A stretch of 13,792 nucleotides of DNA from NCBI GenBank assembly GCA_902767125.1, contig CACXGJ010000177.1, forward strand, positions 1-13,792. The letters are read 5' to 3'. Shown here one piece after another: positions 1 to 6,561 of this stretch (the first letter of the stretch is position 1; each line of letters starts with the position of its first letter). The DNA comes from an uncultured Ruminococcus sp. Its GTDB lineage: Bacteria; Bacillota; Clostridia; Oscillospirales; Acutalibacteraceae. Made by a program: the position numbers and the translations under genes. The notes under the pieces were generated by a model. The model saw nothing but the letters and a program-made list of their open reading frames with translations. It was not told the origin of the DNA and searched no databases.

Positions 1-989
1 AACTGTCTTCCGAAGAAAATAAATCCCGTAAGAACAACAGACAGTATCATAAATTGCATACGCCCTATCTTTATGAACAATCCCGTCAGTTCATTATTAT
101 CATCAGATGCTGATACAATTTTATTTACCTGTGGTATAAAGACTCCCGAAACAGATGTTGAAAGAATCAGATACATTGTGTTGATCAAGCCTCCGAGAGA
201 GTACACTGCCACCGCCTCTGTCCCGGATATCCTTCCAAGCAAAAATTTGTCTACATTCCAGTTTATCTGATCAATTATCTGATTGAGGAAGATAAAAAAC
301 GTGAATCCCCACATCTCCCTGAACAGACCAAACCTGAAGCCGCTGAAAATAAATTGAACATTGAGCTTATTCAGGCAGAACCATATATTGACCGACAGTT
401 TCATAACTGTCAGTAAGGTCGTGACACACACCATTGCAACAGAACCGTATCCCATCAGCAGAAGCGGCAATGCAAGAAAAGGATTCAGCAAATTCTGCAT
501 AACAGCGATCAGCTTCTGAAAGAAAAATCTTTCGTGTGCAGAGGTGATTGCCTCAAAAACGCTGTTCGGGAATGTCAAAGCCAAATTGAATACCATAATA
601 ACCATCAGAATTTTTGCAGTTTCATATTCTTCATCACTCAATCCCTCCGAGAATATCAGCCTGATATTGCTTACCATCACAAACCCGCACAGACAGCATA
701 TAACAGCAATAACAATGAATATTGTCAAAAACATCCCGTTTATCCTGCTTACTTCATTGTCATCATTTTTTGCCTTTGCCCTTGAATAGAAGCGTATATA
801 TGCTGCTGCAAATCCAAAGCCGAGAAGATTCAGGTAACCAACTGCCGAAAAAACGAGTTGATACAGACCGTATTCACTTTGACCTATAAGCCTTATCATG
901 ACAGGTGTATATATCATTCCCGATAATATAAGTATCCCTTGAGAAGCATATGAAAGAACAATGCCCCATCTTTTTTGATCACTATTCAA
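1..989 (-). CDS. Oligosaccharide/lipid flippase family protein, C-terminus cut off by window edge
   Basis: The minus strand stays open from about 1007 to base 1, with 329 complete codons from the chosen start. The product is a polytopic membrane protein. Its N-terminus reads MNSDQKRWGIVLSYASQG, then a segment containing YTPVMIRLIGQSEYGLYQL, then GFGFAAAYIRFYSRAKAKND. This polar start, TP.MIR..G.SEYGLY motif and AYIRFYSR segment is typical of polysaccharide/oligosaccharide flippases of the MOP superfamily (Wzx/MATE-like), which move lipid-linked glycans across the membrane. Family members are usually near 480 residues, so roughly a third is missing. I chose the TTG at 989 because GGGATGGGG lies seven bases upstream and the N-terminus then fits the family. 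The in-frame ATG at 1005-1007 follows a stop codon directly and has no ribosome binding site. It lies downstream of the acyl-AMP ligase gene on the same strand, behind a hairpin. Substrate unknown. Confidence 0.85.
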   Translation of the reverse strand, partial: MNSDQKRWGIVLSYASQGILILSGMIYTPVMIRLIGQSEYGLYQLVFSAVGYLNLLGFGFAAAYIRFYSRAKAKNDDNEVSRINGMFLTIFIVIAVICCLCGFVMVSNIRLIFSEGLSDEEYETAKILMVIMVFNLALTFPNSVFEAITSAHERFFFQKLIAVMQNLLNPFLALPLLLMGYGSVAMVCVTTLLTVMKLSVNIWFCLNKLNVQFIFSGFRFGLFREMWGFTFFIFLNQIIDQINWNVDKFLLGRISGTEAVAVYSLGGLINTMYLILSTSVSGVFIPQVNKIVSASDDNNELTGLFIKIGRMQFMILSVVLTGFIFFGRQ

Positions 990-1009
990 ACAATAACCCC
1001 ATCCCATTC

Positions 1010-1047
1010 AAAAGGCGGCTAAACCATTATATCGGTTTAACCGCCTT
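1010..1047 (-). terminator. Hairpin terminator after the acyl-AMP ligase gene
   Basis: The arms 1034-1047 and 1012-1025 are 14 bases each with an 8-base loop. Read as minus-strand RNA, all 14 positions pair, one as a G-U wobble. Read as plus-strand RNA, that position is a C-A mismatch, which supports function on the minus strand. A short run of four T follows, so termination may be partial. The hairpin starts 11 bases after the ligase stop codon. Confidence 0.7.
1026..1031 (-). promoter_or_regulatory. Possible -10 element inside the hairpin loop, for the flippase gene
   Basis: The loop of the hairpin carries TATAAT on the minus strand. Transcription from it would begin near 1019 and give a leader of about 30 bases to the TTG start at 989. 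No good -35 hexamer is seen 17 bases upstream, so this may be coincidence. Confidence 0.25.
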
Positions 1048-1057
1048 ATTTTATCGT

Positions 1058-2572
1058 TTATCCTGTAACACTTGAACGTATTATTTTTCTTGATGCCGTC
1101 TTTTCAAATTCCTTATCCCTGATGATGAGATTCACGATATGTTTGGCTGCCGGGAATGTATCATTGACCTCATCAATTTTTGCCTGAATCTCGGCTCTTA
1201 TGTCATCACTTTCATAATCGGGATCAGGGAATACCTCTGCTGTGATAAGTCCCTGTCTGTCATAGACAACTATTTCCTTGACAGGTGCAAAATATGCGAA
1301 CTGATTTTCTATTTCTTCGGGAGATACATTCTCACCGTTTGAGAGGATTATCAGATTCTTTTTTCTGCCGGTGATGAAGACATAGCCGTTTTTCTGATAT
1401 CCCAGATCGCCTGTCATAAGCCAGCCGTCAGGTGTAAGGGATTTAGCCGTTTCCTCGGGATTCTTGTAATAGCCCTGCATTACAGAGGGACTCTTTACCC
1501 AAATTTCACCGTCAACTATTCTCACTTCACAGCGGGGAACGATTCTTCCGACAGATTCGGGTTCGGGACAGTCCATAACACCTGTGCATATTCTTGGGGA
1601 ACATTCTGTCATGCCATAGCCCTGTGAAACTTTTATGCCGTATTCTCTGTATCCCTCGATAATTTTCGGGCTTAAATATGCACCGCCCGTATACATGACT
1701 CTGAAGTTTTCTCCGAAGATATCCTTGCCTATTGCAATTTTGTCGGTGCCTGATGCTTCGGCAAGTTGATTCATTCTTGTAAGGATAGAGCCTGCTATCA
1801 TCGGTACAAATGTGACCTCTGTCGGTCTGTATATTTTCAGATTTTTGACGATCCTCATGAGAGAATCATTTACACATATAGTTCTTCCGTACCAAAGACT
1901 GCAAAGTATATCGCATGTAAAGCAGAATATATGATGTATGGGAAGGACTGTCATTCTTGTGAATCCGTGATAGCCCTCGTCAGGCTCACAGGTGGTATTG
2001 TCAATAAGATTTCCGTTTGAGAGCATTACACCCTTACTCAAGCCTGTTGTACCCGATGTAAAAAGTATTGCAGCAAGATCAGTCTCTGTTGAACTGTTTT
2101 TCGGTTCTTTGTCCTTGTATTCGCTGATTATATCACCGAGATACAGCATACCATACATTTTTTTATGGATGTGGACATAGTATTTCACTTTCGGGCAAAG
2201 TGCTTTGAACGTGTCCAAATCATTTTCATGCTTATCGTCAAGGAAAAGCACTTCACTGTCGGAACGGTTTATTTCATCGGCAATTTTTTCGGCATTGTTG
2301 GCACAGTCCAACGGAACAGATACATTTCCGCTTGCCTGTATGCCGAACCATACTGTAAGATATTCATAGCTTGTCAAGCCTGTAACAGCGGCATGGATTC
2401 TGTCTGCGAACTTATCCTCAAGCCATGCACCGACCTTGTCACAGTCCTCCTTAAACTGTTTATAGCTGTGTTCAACGAAATTCTTTTTCTTGTATTCACG
2501 CACCCAAACCTCGTCACCGAATTTTTCAGCTGCACGGCATACAAGCTCCTTTAAAGTTTTCACTTCCATCAT
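1058..2572 (-). CDS. Acyl-AMP ligase of the ANL (adenylate-forming) superfamily
   Basis: The 504-residue protein is predicted to activate a carboxylic acid with ATP as an acyl-adenylate and load it on a thiol, here probably the adjacent carrier protein. Visible motifs in order are A3 LFTSGTTGLSKG (170-181), the A4 region LPIHHIFCF (210-218), A5 GYGMTECSP (318-326), A7 GWLMTGDLG (383-391), A8 GRKKNLIILSNGENVSPEE (402-420) and A10 KTASRKIIR (491-499). The probable catalytic lysine is K496; the glycine normally before it is arginine. The HH in the A4 region resembles fatty-acid and aryl-acid ligases and lacks the aspartate that binds the amino group in amino-acid-activating domains, so the substrate is more likely an acyl acid (inference). 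Its ATG overlaps the carrier-protein stop codon as ATGA, with GAGG just upstream, which points to translational coupling. No thioesterase or other fused domain is present. Confidence 0.9.
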   Translation of the reverse strand: MMEVKTLKELVCRAAEKFGDEVWVREYKKKNFVEHSYKQFKEDCDKVGAWLEDKFADRIHAAVTGLTSYEYLTVWFGIQASGNVSVPLDCANNAEKIADEINRSDSEVLFLDDKHENDLDTFKALCPKVKYYVHIHKKMYGMLYLGDIISEYKDKEPKNSSTETDLAAILFTSGTTGLSKGVMLSNGNLIDNTTCEPDEGYHGFTRMTVLPIHHIFCFTCDILCSLWYGRTICVNDSLMRIVKNLKIYRPTEVTFVPMIAGSILTRMNQLAEASGTDKIAIGKDIFGENFRVMYTGGAYLSPKIIEGYREYGIKVSQGYGMTECSPRICTGVMDCPEPESVGRIVPRCEVRIVDGEIWVKSPSVMQGYYKNPEETAKSLTPDGWLMTGDLGYQKNGYVFITGRKKNLIILSNGENVSPEEIENQFAYFAPVKEIVVYDRQGLITAEVFPDPDYESDDIRAEIQAKIDEVNDTFPAAKHIVNLIIRDKEFEKTASRKIIRSSVTG

Positions 2573-2793
2573 GCCATGTCCTCTAAATAGTCAACAAGCT
2601 CACCGACAGTTTTTGCTTTGCCCGCAACCGATTCATCGACTTCAATGTCAAATTCATCCTCACAGTCACCGAGCATACACATAAAGTCGTATGAATTGAA
2701 GCCCAGATCCTCTGCGAATCTTGAATCAAGCTCAATGCTGTCTGCGTCAACGTCAACATAATTTGTTATCATTTCTTTAAGTTTATCAAACAT
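2569..2793 (-). CDS. Acyl carrier protein (discrete carrier of the condensation/ligase cassette)
   Basis: This 74-residue acidic protein has the size and pattern of a carrier protein: an N-terminal helix (MFDKLKEMITNYV), then DLGFNSYDFMCMLGDCEDEF. Ser34 in GFNSYD is the expected attachment site for 4'-phosphopantetheine. The usual D-S-L motif is N-S-Y here, as in some carrier proteins outside bulk fatty-acid synthesis, so this is unlikely to be the housekeeping AcpP. The start has AAGGAG ten bases upstream. It lies between the condensation-domain gene (67 bases away) and the ligase gene (4-base overlap), so it most likely shuttles the ligase product to the condensation enzyme. No phosphopantetheinyl transferase gene is in the window. 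Confidence 0.92.
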   Translation of the reverse strand: MFDKLKEMITNYVDVDADSIELDSRFAEDLGFNSYDFMCMLGDCEDEFDIEVDESVAGKAKTVGELVDYLEDMA

Positions 2794-2832
2794 AATTAAA
2801 GTCTCCTTTTATTTTGATAGGTCTGTAAAGTG

Positions 2833-2860
2833 ATCATTGCACATTGCTAATTGCTGATTG
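2833..2860 (-). repeat. Four tandem heptamers of the form CAAT-NNN
   Basis: On the minus strand, directly after the stop codon of the condensation-domain gene, the sequence runs CAATCAG, CAATTAG, CAATGTG, CAATGAT. Four conserved bases are followed by three variable ones, with period exactly 7. The array fills nearly half of the 67-base gap to the carrier gene. Short heptamer arrays of this kind occur in intergenic DNA of various bacteria; function unknown. Confidence 0.75.
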
Positions 2861-4264
2861 TCATACCATATCCATGATTTCCTTGATGGTCTTGTCGGGA
2901 TTTTCAATGCTTCTGAAAAGCACTCTGCCGACAAAGTAGTAGAGAAATTCTATTTCCTCGGGAGTAGCGGATTCCTTCTGATATCCGAAATAGAAGTTCA
3001 GACCGCCGTCACCCGGACGGTGCATTGCTGTTATGTAGAAGGGCTGGGGCTGTCTTCCGCTGCAATACCAACGACTCTTGAACGGGATATCCTTGAGATA
3101 TGGGATGATATTCTTTCTTGTAGCAGGCTGATATGTGAAGCTCACGCTGAAGTAAGTTGCACCGGGATCGGCATTGTATTTAATTCTTTCTTCATAGTAA
3201 TACTTCATTGTGGAATAGTCTGCATGGAGGAATACATCCTGCTGTTCCTTGTTGATTATCTCCATTGATTCAAGTACCGTTGCAGTAGGTTCTATAATAG
3301 TTCTCAAGGGCAGGCAGTGCATTCTTACACCGCCGCACTTTTTATTGAGAAGTGTTGAACGTCTGCTGATAAAGTCTCTGATAGTAACATCATTTTCATT
3401 GTTGAATTTTGCGAGAACTGTTCTGATGGCATGAAGTATGACAACGCTTGCAGGAAGATTATATTTTTCTGCAAAGTCAAGTATCTTATCGGTCGATTCA
3501 ACATCAAGACTGTATGTAACAGTTGCACCTGCACTGTCTTTTGTGGGGAGCATACTCCAGCGGAGATTCGGATTATCCTTTGCCTTACGCATCTGCATAA
3601 GTCTGCCGGGGCCGGTGAAGTCCGTATATATCGGTTCGGGTTCGGCAAGTTTTTTGTGCCAAAATTCCTCGTCACGCTTTGCCTTTTTGGTATCGGGATA
3701 TTCAAGGTCTTTTTTGACTGACTCGATATATGATGTAAGAGGGGCAGGCTCGGGAAGTCCGTACAGCAGGTGACAGTACAGCTCAAGAACATCTTTGGTG
3801 AATGTAACTACGGAATATGAATCTGCACAGGCATGATGTACATTGAGATAATAGCCGTTGTATCCGTCAGGCATTGAAACGATGACTATTCTCGAAAGCT
3901 CACCGCCATATGTATCAAACGGCTGTGAGGTCCATCTTTCGAGGATGGAATGAGCTTTTTCTTCTGTAAGTGCGGAGAAATCATAGTATTCAAAATACTG
4001 ATTTTTATAAGGCACAACATACTGCCAAAGCTGATTTGTTTCAGGCTCACGCCATATTCTCATACGCATGGACTCACATCTCTCGACAGCACGATTCAAA
4101 GCCTCACGAAGCACTGATACATTAAATTCGGTTTTGAAGAACTGTCCTGTTCCGATATTGACTACCTCATCACTCGGACTGAACATCAGCGTATACATAT
4201 GAACCATCTGTGCAGGAGTCAACGGATAGCAGTCATGCTTTATTCCGCCTATAATTTTTTCCAT
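2861..4264 (-). CDS. Free-standing NRPS-type condensation-domain protein
   Basis: The 467-residue protein has the full length of one condensation domain and no attached carrier or adenylation domain. It belongs to the CoA-dependent acyltransferase fold (chloramphenicol acetyltransferase-like). The C1-type motif YPLTPAQ is at 13-19. The active-site motif is HHACAD at 143-148, matching HHxxxD with the catalytic second histidine H144; the usual following glycine is serine. The region from DFISRRS to GGVRMHCLPLR (about 297-321) matches the later conserved R...G.f.NtlPlR block. Such enzymes join a carrier-bound acyl group to an amine or hydroxyl. I chose ATG at 4262-4264 because AGGAGG lies ten bases upstream; a longer version from TTG at 4288 would contain that ribosome binding site. 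It is first in the operon with the ACP and ligase, and a strong promoter precedes it. The acceptor substrate cannot be read from the sequence. Confidence 0.87.
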   Translation of the reverse strand: MEKIIGGIKHDCYPLTPAQMVHMYTLMFSPSDEVVNIGTGQFFKTEFNVSVLREALNRAVERCESMRMRIWREPETNQLWQYVVPYKNQYFEYYDFSALTEEKAHSILERWTSQPFDTYGGELSRIVIVSMPDGYNGYYLNVHHACADSYSVVTFTKDVLELYCHLLYGLPEPAPLTSYIESVKKDLEYPDTKKAKRDEEFWHKKLAEPEPIYTDFTGPGRLMQMRKAKDNPNLRWSMLPTKDSAGATVTYSLDVESTDKILDFAEKYNLPASVVILHAIRTVLAKFNNENDVTIRDFISRRSTLLNKKCGGVRMHCLPLRTIIEPTATVLESMEIINKEQQDVFLHADYSTMKYYYEERIKYNADPGATYFSVSFTYQPATRKNIIPYLKDIPFKSRWYCSGRQPQPFYITAMHRPGDGGLNFYFGYQKESATPEEIEFLYYFVGRVLFRSIENPDKTIKEIMDMV

Positions 4265-4319
4265 AAATAATAATACCTCCTTGATCAATAAAAAATATTT
4301 TGAATAAATTGCTAATATT

Positions 4320-4348
4320 ATTCTAACATCTTATCCATTATTTGTCAA
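4320..4348 (-). promoter_or_regulatory. Sigma-A-type promoter of the condensation/ACP/ligase operon
   Basis: On the minus strand TTGACA (4348-4343) and TAGAAT (4325-4320) are separated by exactly 17 bases. Transcription should start near 4312, giving a leader of about 48 bases to the ATG at 4264. It lies just past the terminator of the upstream gene, so the operon is an independent unit. Confidence 0.8.
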
Positions 4349-4376
4349 TCAATATAAGATATTTCCTTAAAATAAT

Positions 4377-4415
4377 AAAAAATACGACAGATTTTTTGAT
4401 TTGTCTGTCGTATTT
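4377..4415 (-). terminator. Intrinsic terminator after the X2-repeat surface protein gene
   Basis: A perfect 12-base-pair stem is formed by 4404-4415 and 4380-4391 around a 12-base loop. In the minus direction it is followed by a T-rich tail (TTTATTATTTT). It starts 12 bases after the stop codon of the repeat protein. Confidence 0.85.
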
Positions 4416-4427
4416 CCTATCACAAAA

Positions 4428-6101
4428 TTATTTTGACATTTTCTTTTTTCTCATAAGCAAAAACACGCTTGCCATACCTGCTCCGATAAATGACAGTATC
4501 AAAGGAATAATGTTGTAGTCGTCACCTGTACCGAAGCTTGTCGAATCATTACGGGAGGATATATTGCTGTTGATATTATTTTTTGTATTCGTACCTGAAG
4601 AAGCCGAACTCATTACATTCACTGTAATATCAATGTCACCGTCTTCGAGTTTGAGTACAAGGTCATTTCTTCCGTCATCAAGTCTTGAAAGTATATCAGC
4701 CGAAATACTTATCGTACCGTTTTCGATTGAGAGTCTCTGACCGTCGCTTTCGGCAAAAAGTCTGTTGTTTCTGCGTATTGCCACAGTTTCGGACTTTGAA
4801 TTTGTTATGACTTCAATGCCCGAAAGAGAACCCCTGTTCCATGTATAGAAGGTTTTTTCTGCCGAAATTTCTTCCTTCACTGCATTCCTTGTGTCCGTGA
4901 CATTGACAGTTATATCAAGCTGTCCGTCATCGAATTTCAGTGTAAGAGAATTTTCGCCGACATCAAGATTTTTAAGGATTTTAGATGAAATACCCACCTT
5001 GCCGAGAAGTATATAGAGATTCAGCTTGTCGTTTTCGGCGATAAGCTCATTGTTTTTATACAGCCCGATGTTTTTTGAGTTTGAGTTTGTATCGACTGAT
5101 ATGCCCAAAAGACTTCTCTTGTCCCATTCAAAATAAGTATTCTTTGCAGTTATTTCTTTCGGAGCATTTTTATTATCCGTTACATTGACTCTTATATCAA
5201 GCTGACCGTCATCGAATTTCAGTGTGAGAAGATTTTCTCCGACATCAAGAGTTTTGAGGATCTTCGGTGAAATGCCTACTCTGCCGAGAAGTATATAAAG
5301 ATTCAGCTTGTCGTTCTCGGCGATAAGCTCATTATTTTTATACAGCCCGATTTTTTTTGAGTTTGAGTTTGTATCGACCGATATTCCAAGAAGACTGCTC
5401 TTATCCCATTCAAAGTAAGTATTCTTTGCAGTTATGTCCTTTTGGGCATGTTTATTATCGGTGATATTTACATTGATATCAATAATGCCGTCATCAAGTA
5501 CAAGCTGTAATTTGTTTTCTCCGTCATCAAGTTTTCCAAGAATATTTTTTGATATTGTGACATTGCCAAGTAAGATGTTTGCATCAAGAAAATTTTCAGA
5601 TATTATCTTGTCGTCTTTAAGAACGGTAACTTTTTTTGACTTTGAATCTGTATTGACAGTTATGCCGAGAATATTGCTTCTGTCCCATTCAAAATTTGTT
5701 TTTTCGGCAGTTATCTCTCTGTCATTGTCGGTTATATTTACCGTAATGTCAAAAACACTGTCACTTAATATAACACTGAAAGTATGTTCACCGTCAGAAA
5801 ATTTGCCGAGTATTTCCGCACCTATCGAAATTTGTCCGTTACTGATTGACAGTTTTTTGCTCAACAGGCTTGACGCAACTATAATATTGTTTCTTTTGAG
5901 AGTGACAGTTTTGGATTGTGATTCGGTAGCCCAAGTAATGCCCTCGTTATTGCTCCTGTCCCAGTCAAAATATATTTCCTGCATTGATGTTTCACTTGCA
6001 ATCTCGGATATAATATCAACTGCATTTGCAGATACACCCAATGATACTCCCATTGAAACAGCAAGTGCCGTTATCAAACATAAAATCCTTTTTGATCTCA
6101 T
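4428..6101 (-). CDS. Secreted surface protein with five X2/Ig-like repeats and C-terminal membrane anchor
   Basis: The 557-residue protein starts with a signal peptide (MRSKRILCLITALAV..., cleavage probably after SANA at about 27). It then has five tandem modules of about 86-94 residues (about 39-124, 129-214, 223-308, 317-403, 411-496). Each begins with a F/Y-x-W-[DN]-[RK] block, carries a central ..[IV].IS..IL..L..G.n.L.L... stretch and ends in DI.VNVTD. This pattern resembles the CBM_X2 module of clostridial surface and cellulosomal proteins, an Ig-like fold. A Ser/Asn-rich linker (497-522) follows, then SFGTGDD, a hydrophobic segment (531-550) and RKKK, as in a Gram-positive cell-wall anchor, although the LPxTG motif is not recognisable. 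GGAGGG precedes the ATG. It lies 20 bases after the PqqD-family gene and shares its operon. No enzyme domain is visible, so a binding or structural role at the cell surface is likely (inference). Confidence 0.78.
   Translation of the reverse strand: MRSKRILCLITALAVSMGVSLGVSANAVDIISEIASETSMQEIYFDWDRSNNEGITWATESQSKTVTLKRNNIIVASSLLSKKLSISNGQISIGAEILGKFSDGEHTFSVILSDSVFDITVNITDNDREITAEKTNFEWDRSNILGITVNTDSKSKKVTVLKDDKIISENFLDANILLGNVTISKNILGKLDDGENKLQLVLDDGIIDINVNITDNKHAQKDITAKNTYFEWDKSSLLGISVDTNSNSKKIGLYKNNELIAENDKLNLYILLGRVGISPKILKTLDVGENLLTLKFDDGQLDIRVNVTDNKNAPKEITAKNTYFEWDKRSLLGISVDTNSNSKNIGLYKNNELIAENDKLNLYILLGKVGISSKILKNLDVGENSLTLKFDDGQLDITVNVTDTRNAVKEEISAEKTFYTWNRGSLSGIEVITNSKSETVAIRRNNRLFAESDGQRLSIENGTISISADILSRLDDGRNDLVLKLEDGDIDITVNVMSSASSGTNTKNNINSNISSRNDSTSFGTGDDYNIIPLILSFIGAGMASVFLLMRKKKMSK
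4614..5987 (-). repeat. Coding region of five tandem X2-like modules
   Basis: The five modules of the surface protein lie here. Modules 3 (about 5154-5435) and 4 (about 4872-5153) have an identical length of 282 bases. Their proteins differ at only about 10 of 94 positions, while the DNA has further third-position differences. The outer modules are much more divergent. Confidence 0.8.
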
Positions 6102-6121
6102 TTTTATCCCTCCAAAAAGTA

Positions 6122-6382
6122 TCAGTCATCTATCGCACCGATAGACTTAAGACGTGTGATGACACTATTTACATCAGATTCGATGTGAGAGTTTTCATCA
6201 TCATATATTTTTTTCATTTCGGATACTATTGTTTCCTTTGTAGTATCCTCCTTTAGATAGTCCAAAATAACCCCTAATGTTTCATTTCCCTTTATGATAC
6301 CCGAAAAATCCGCATTTCCCGTTGGAATTACAACGACCTCGCTGCCTGTTTTGTGTACAAGAAAATCCTTGTTCAGCTTCAT
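6122..6382 (-). CDS. Stand-alone PqqD-family protein (RiPP recognition element fold)
   Basis: This 86-residue protein matches the PqqD pattern along its whole length: a two-stranded start (KDFLVHKTGSEVVVIP, 5-20), the central KGNETLGVILDYLKEDTTKE block (31-50), a helix (TIVSEMKKIYDD) and a final helix ending VITRLKSIGAID (74-85). PqqD-type domains bind leader peptides and deliver them to modifying enzymes, often radical SAM proteins; many clostridial stand-alone copies are uncharacterised. I chose ATG at 6380-6382 because AAAGGTGA lies just upstream; the in-frame ATG at 6400 has no ribosome binding site. It is first in a two-gene operon with the X2-repeat surface protein. No precursor-like short gene, radical SAM enzyme or peptidase is in the window, so its partner is unknown. 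Confidence 0.8.
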   Translation of the reverse strand: MKLNKDFLVHKTGSEVVVIPTGNADFSGIIKGNETLGVILDYLKEDTTKETIVSEMKKIYDDENSHIESDVNSVITRLKSIGAIDD

Positions 6383-6417
6383 AAAAGCATCACCTTTCAT
6401 AAAAAAATAGCATAAAT

Positions 6418-6446
6418 ATTATACATCATTTTTCCGATTTATACAA
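6418..6446 (-). promoter_or_regulatory. Probable promoter of the PqqD/X2-repeat operon
   Basis: On the minus strand a perfect TATAAT (6423-6418) lies 17 bases after a weak -35 hexamer, TTGTAT (6446-6441). Start of transcription would be near 6411, upstream of the ATG at 6382. The 10-base palindrome CAAATATTTG at 6473-6482 lies between this and the divergent promoter and could be an operator, but such AT-rich palindromes are common. Confidence 0.5.
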
Positions 6447-6498
6447 TATTAATTTTCAAAATTTATCACCGCCAAATATTTGTATAAAAAATTTGCTA

Positions 6499-6527
6499 TT
6501 TACATTGGAATAAAAAAATTATATAAT
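6499..6527 (+). promoter_or_regulatory. Sigma-A-type promoter of the acyltransferase gene
   Basis: TTTACA (6499-6504) and TATAAT (6522-6527) are separated by 17 bases. The predicted start of transcription, near 6534, excludes the most upstream start codons of the following gene as good candidates and supports a TTG start at 6556 or 6562. Confidence 0.75.
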
Positions 6528-6561
6528 ACTTATTGCAGATTTGATGGGGAGATGGTTGATC

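Noticed and set aside
2569..2793. Housekeeping fatty-acid acyl carrier protein
   Set aside because: The NSY motif in place of DSL and the location between a condensation enzyme and an acyl-AMP ligase speak for a dedicated carrier; no fab genes are nearby.
3325..3792. Minus-strand open frame of 155 codons in another frame of the condensation gene
   Set aside because: The overlapping frame carries the conserved condensation-domain motifs; this one has no motif and no ribosome binding site.
4614..5987. Possible CRISPR array or noncoding repeat
   Set aside because: The repeats have a period of about 282 bases, are coding and keep the reading frame; CRISPR units would be about 60-70 bases with identical repeats.
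5434..6144. Plus-strand open frame of 236 codons
   Set aside because: It is antisense to the X2-repeat protein gene, whose signal peptide, repeats and ribosome binding site prove the other strand. Its Ser/Leu/Ile composition follows from the complement of that gene.
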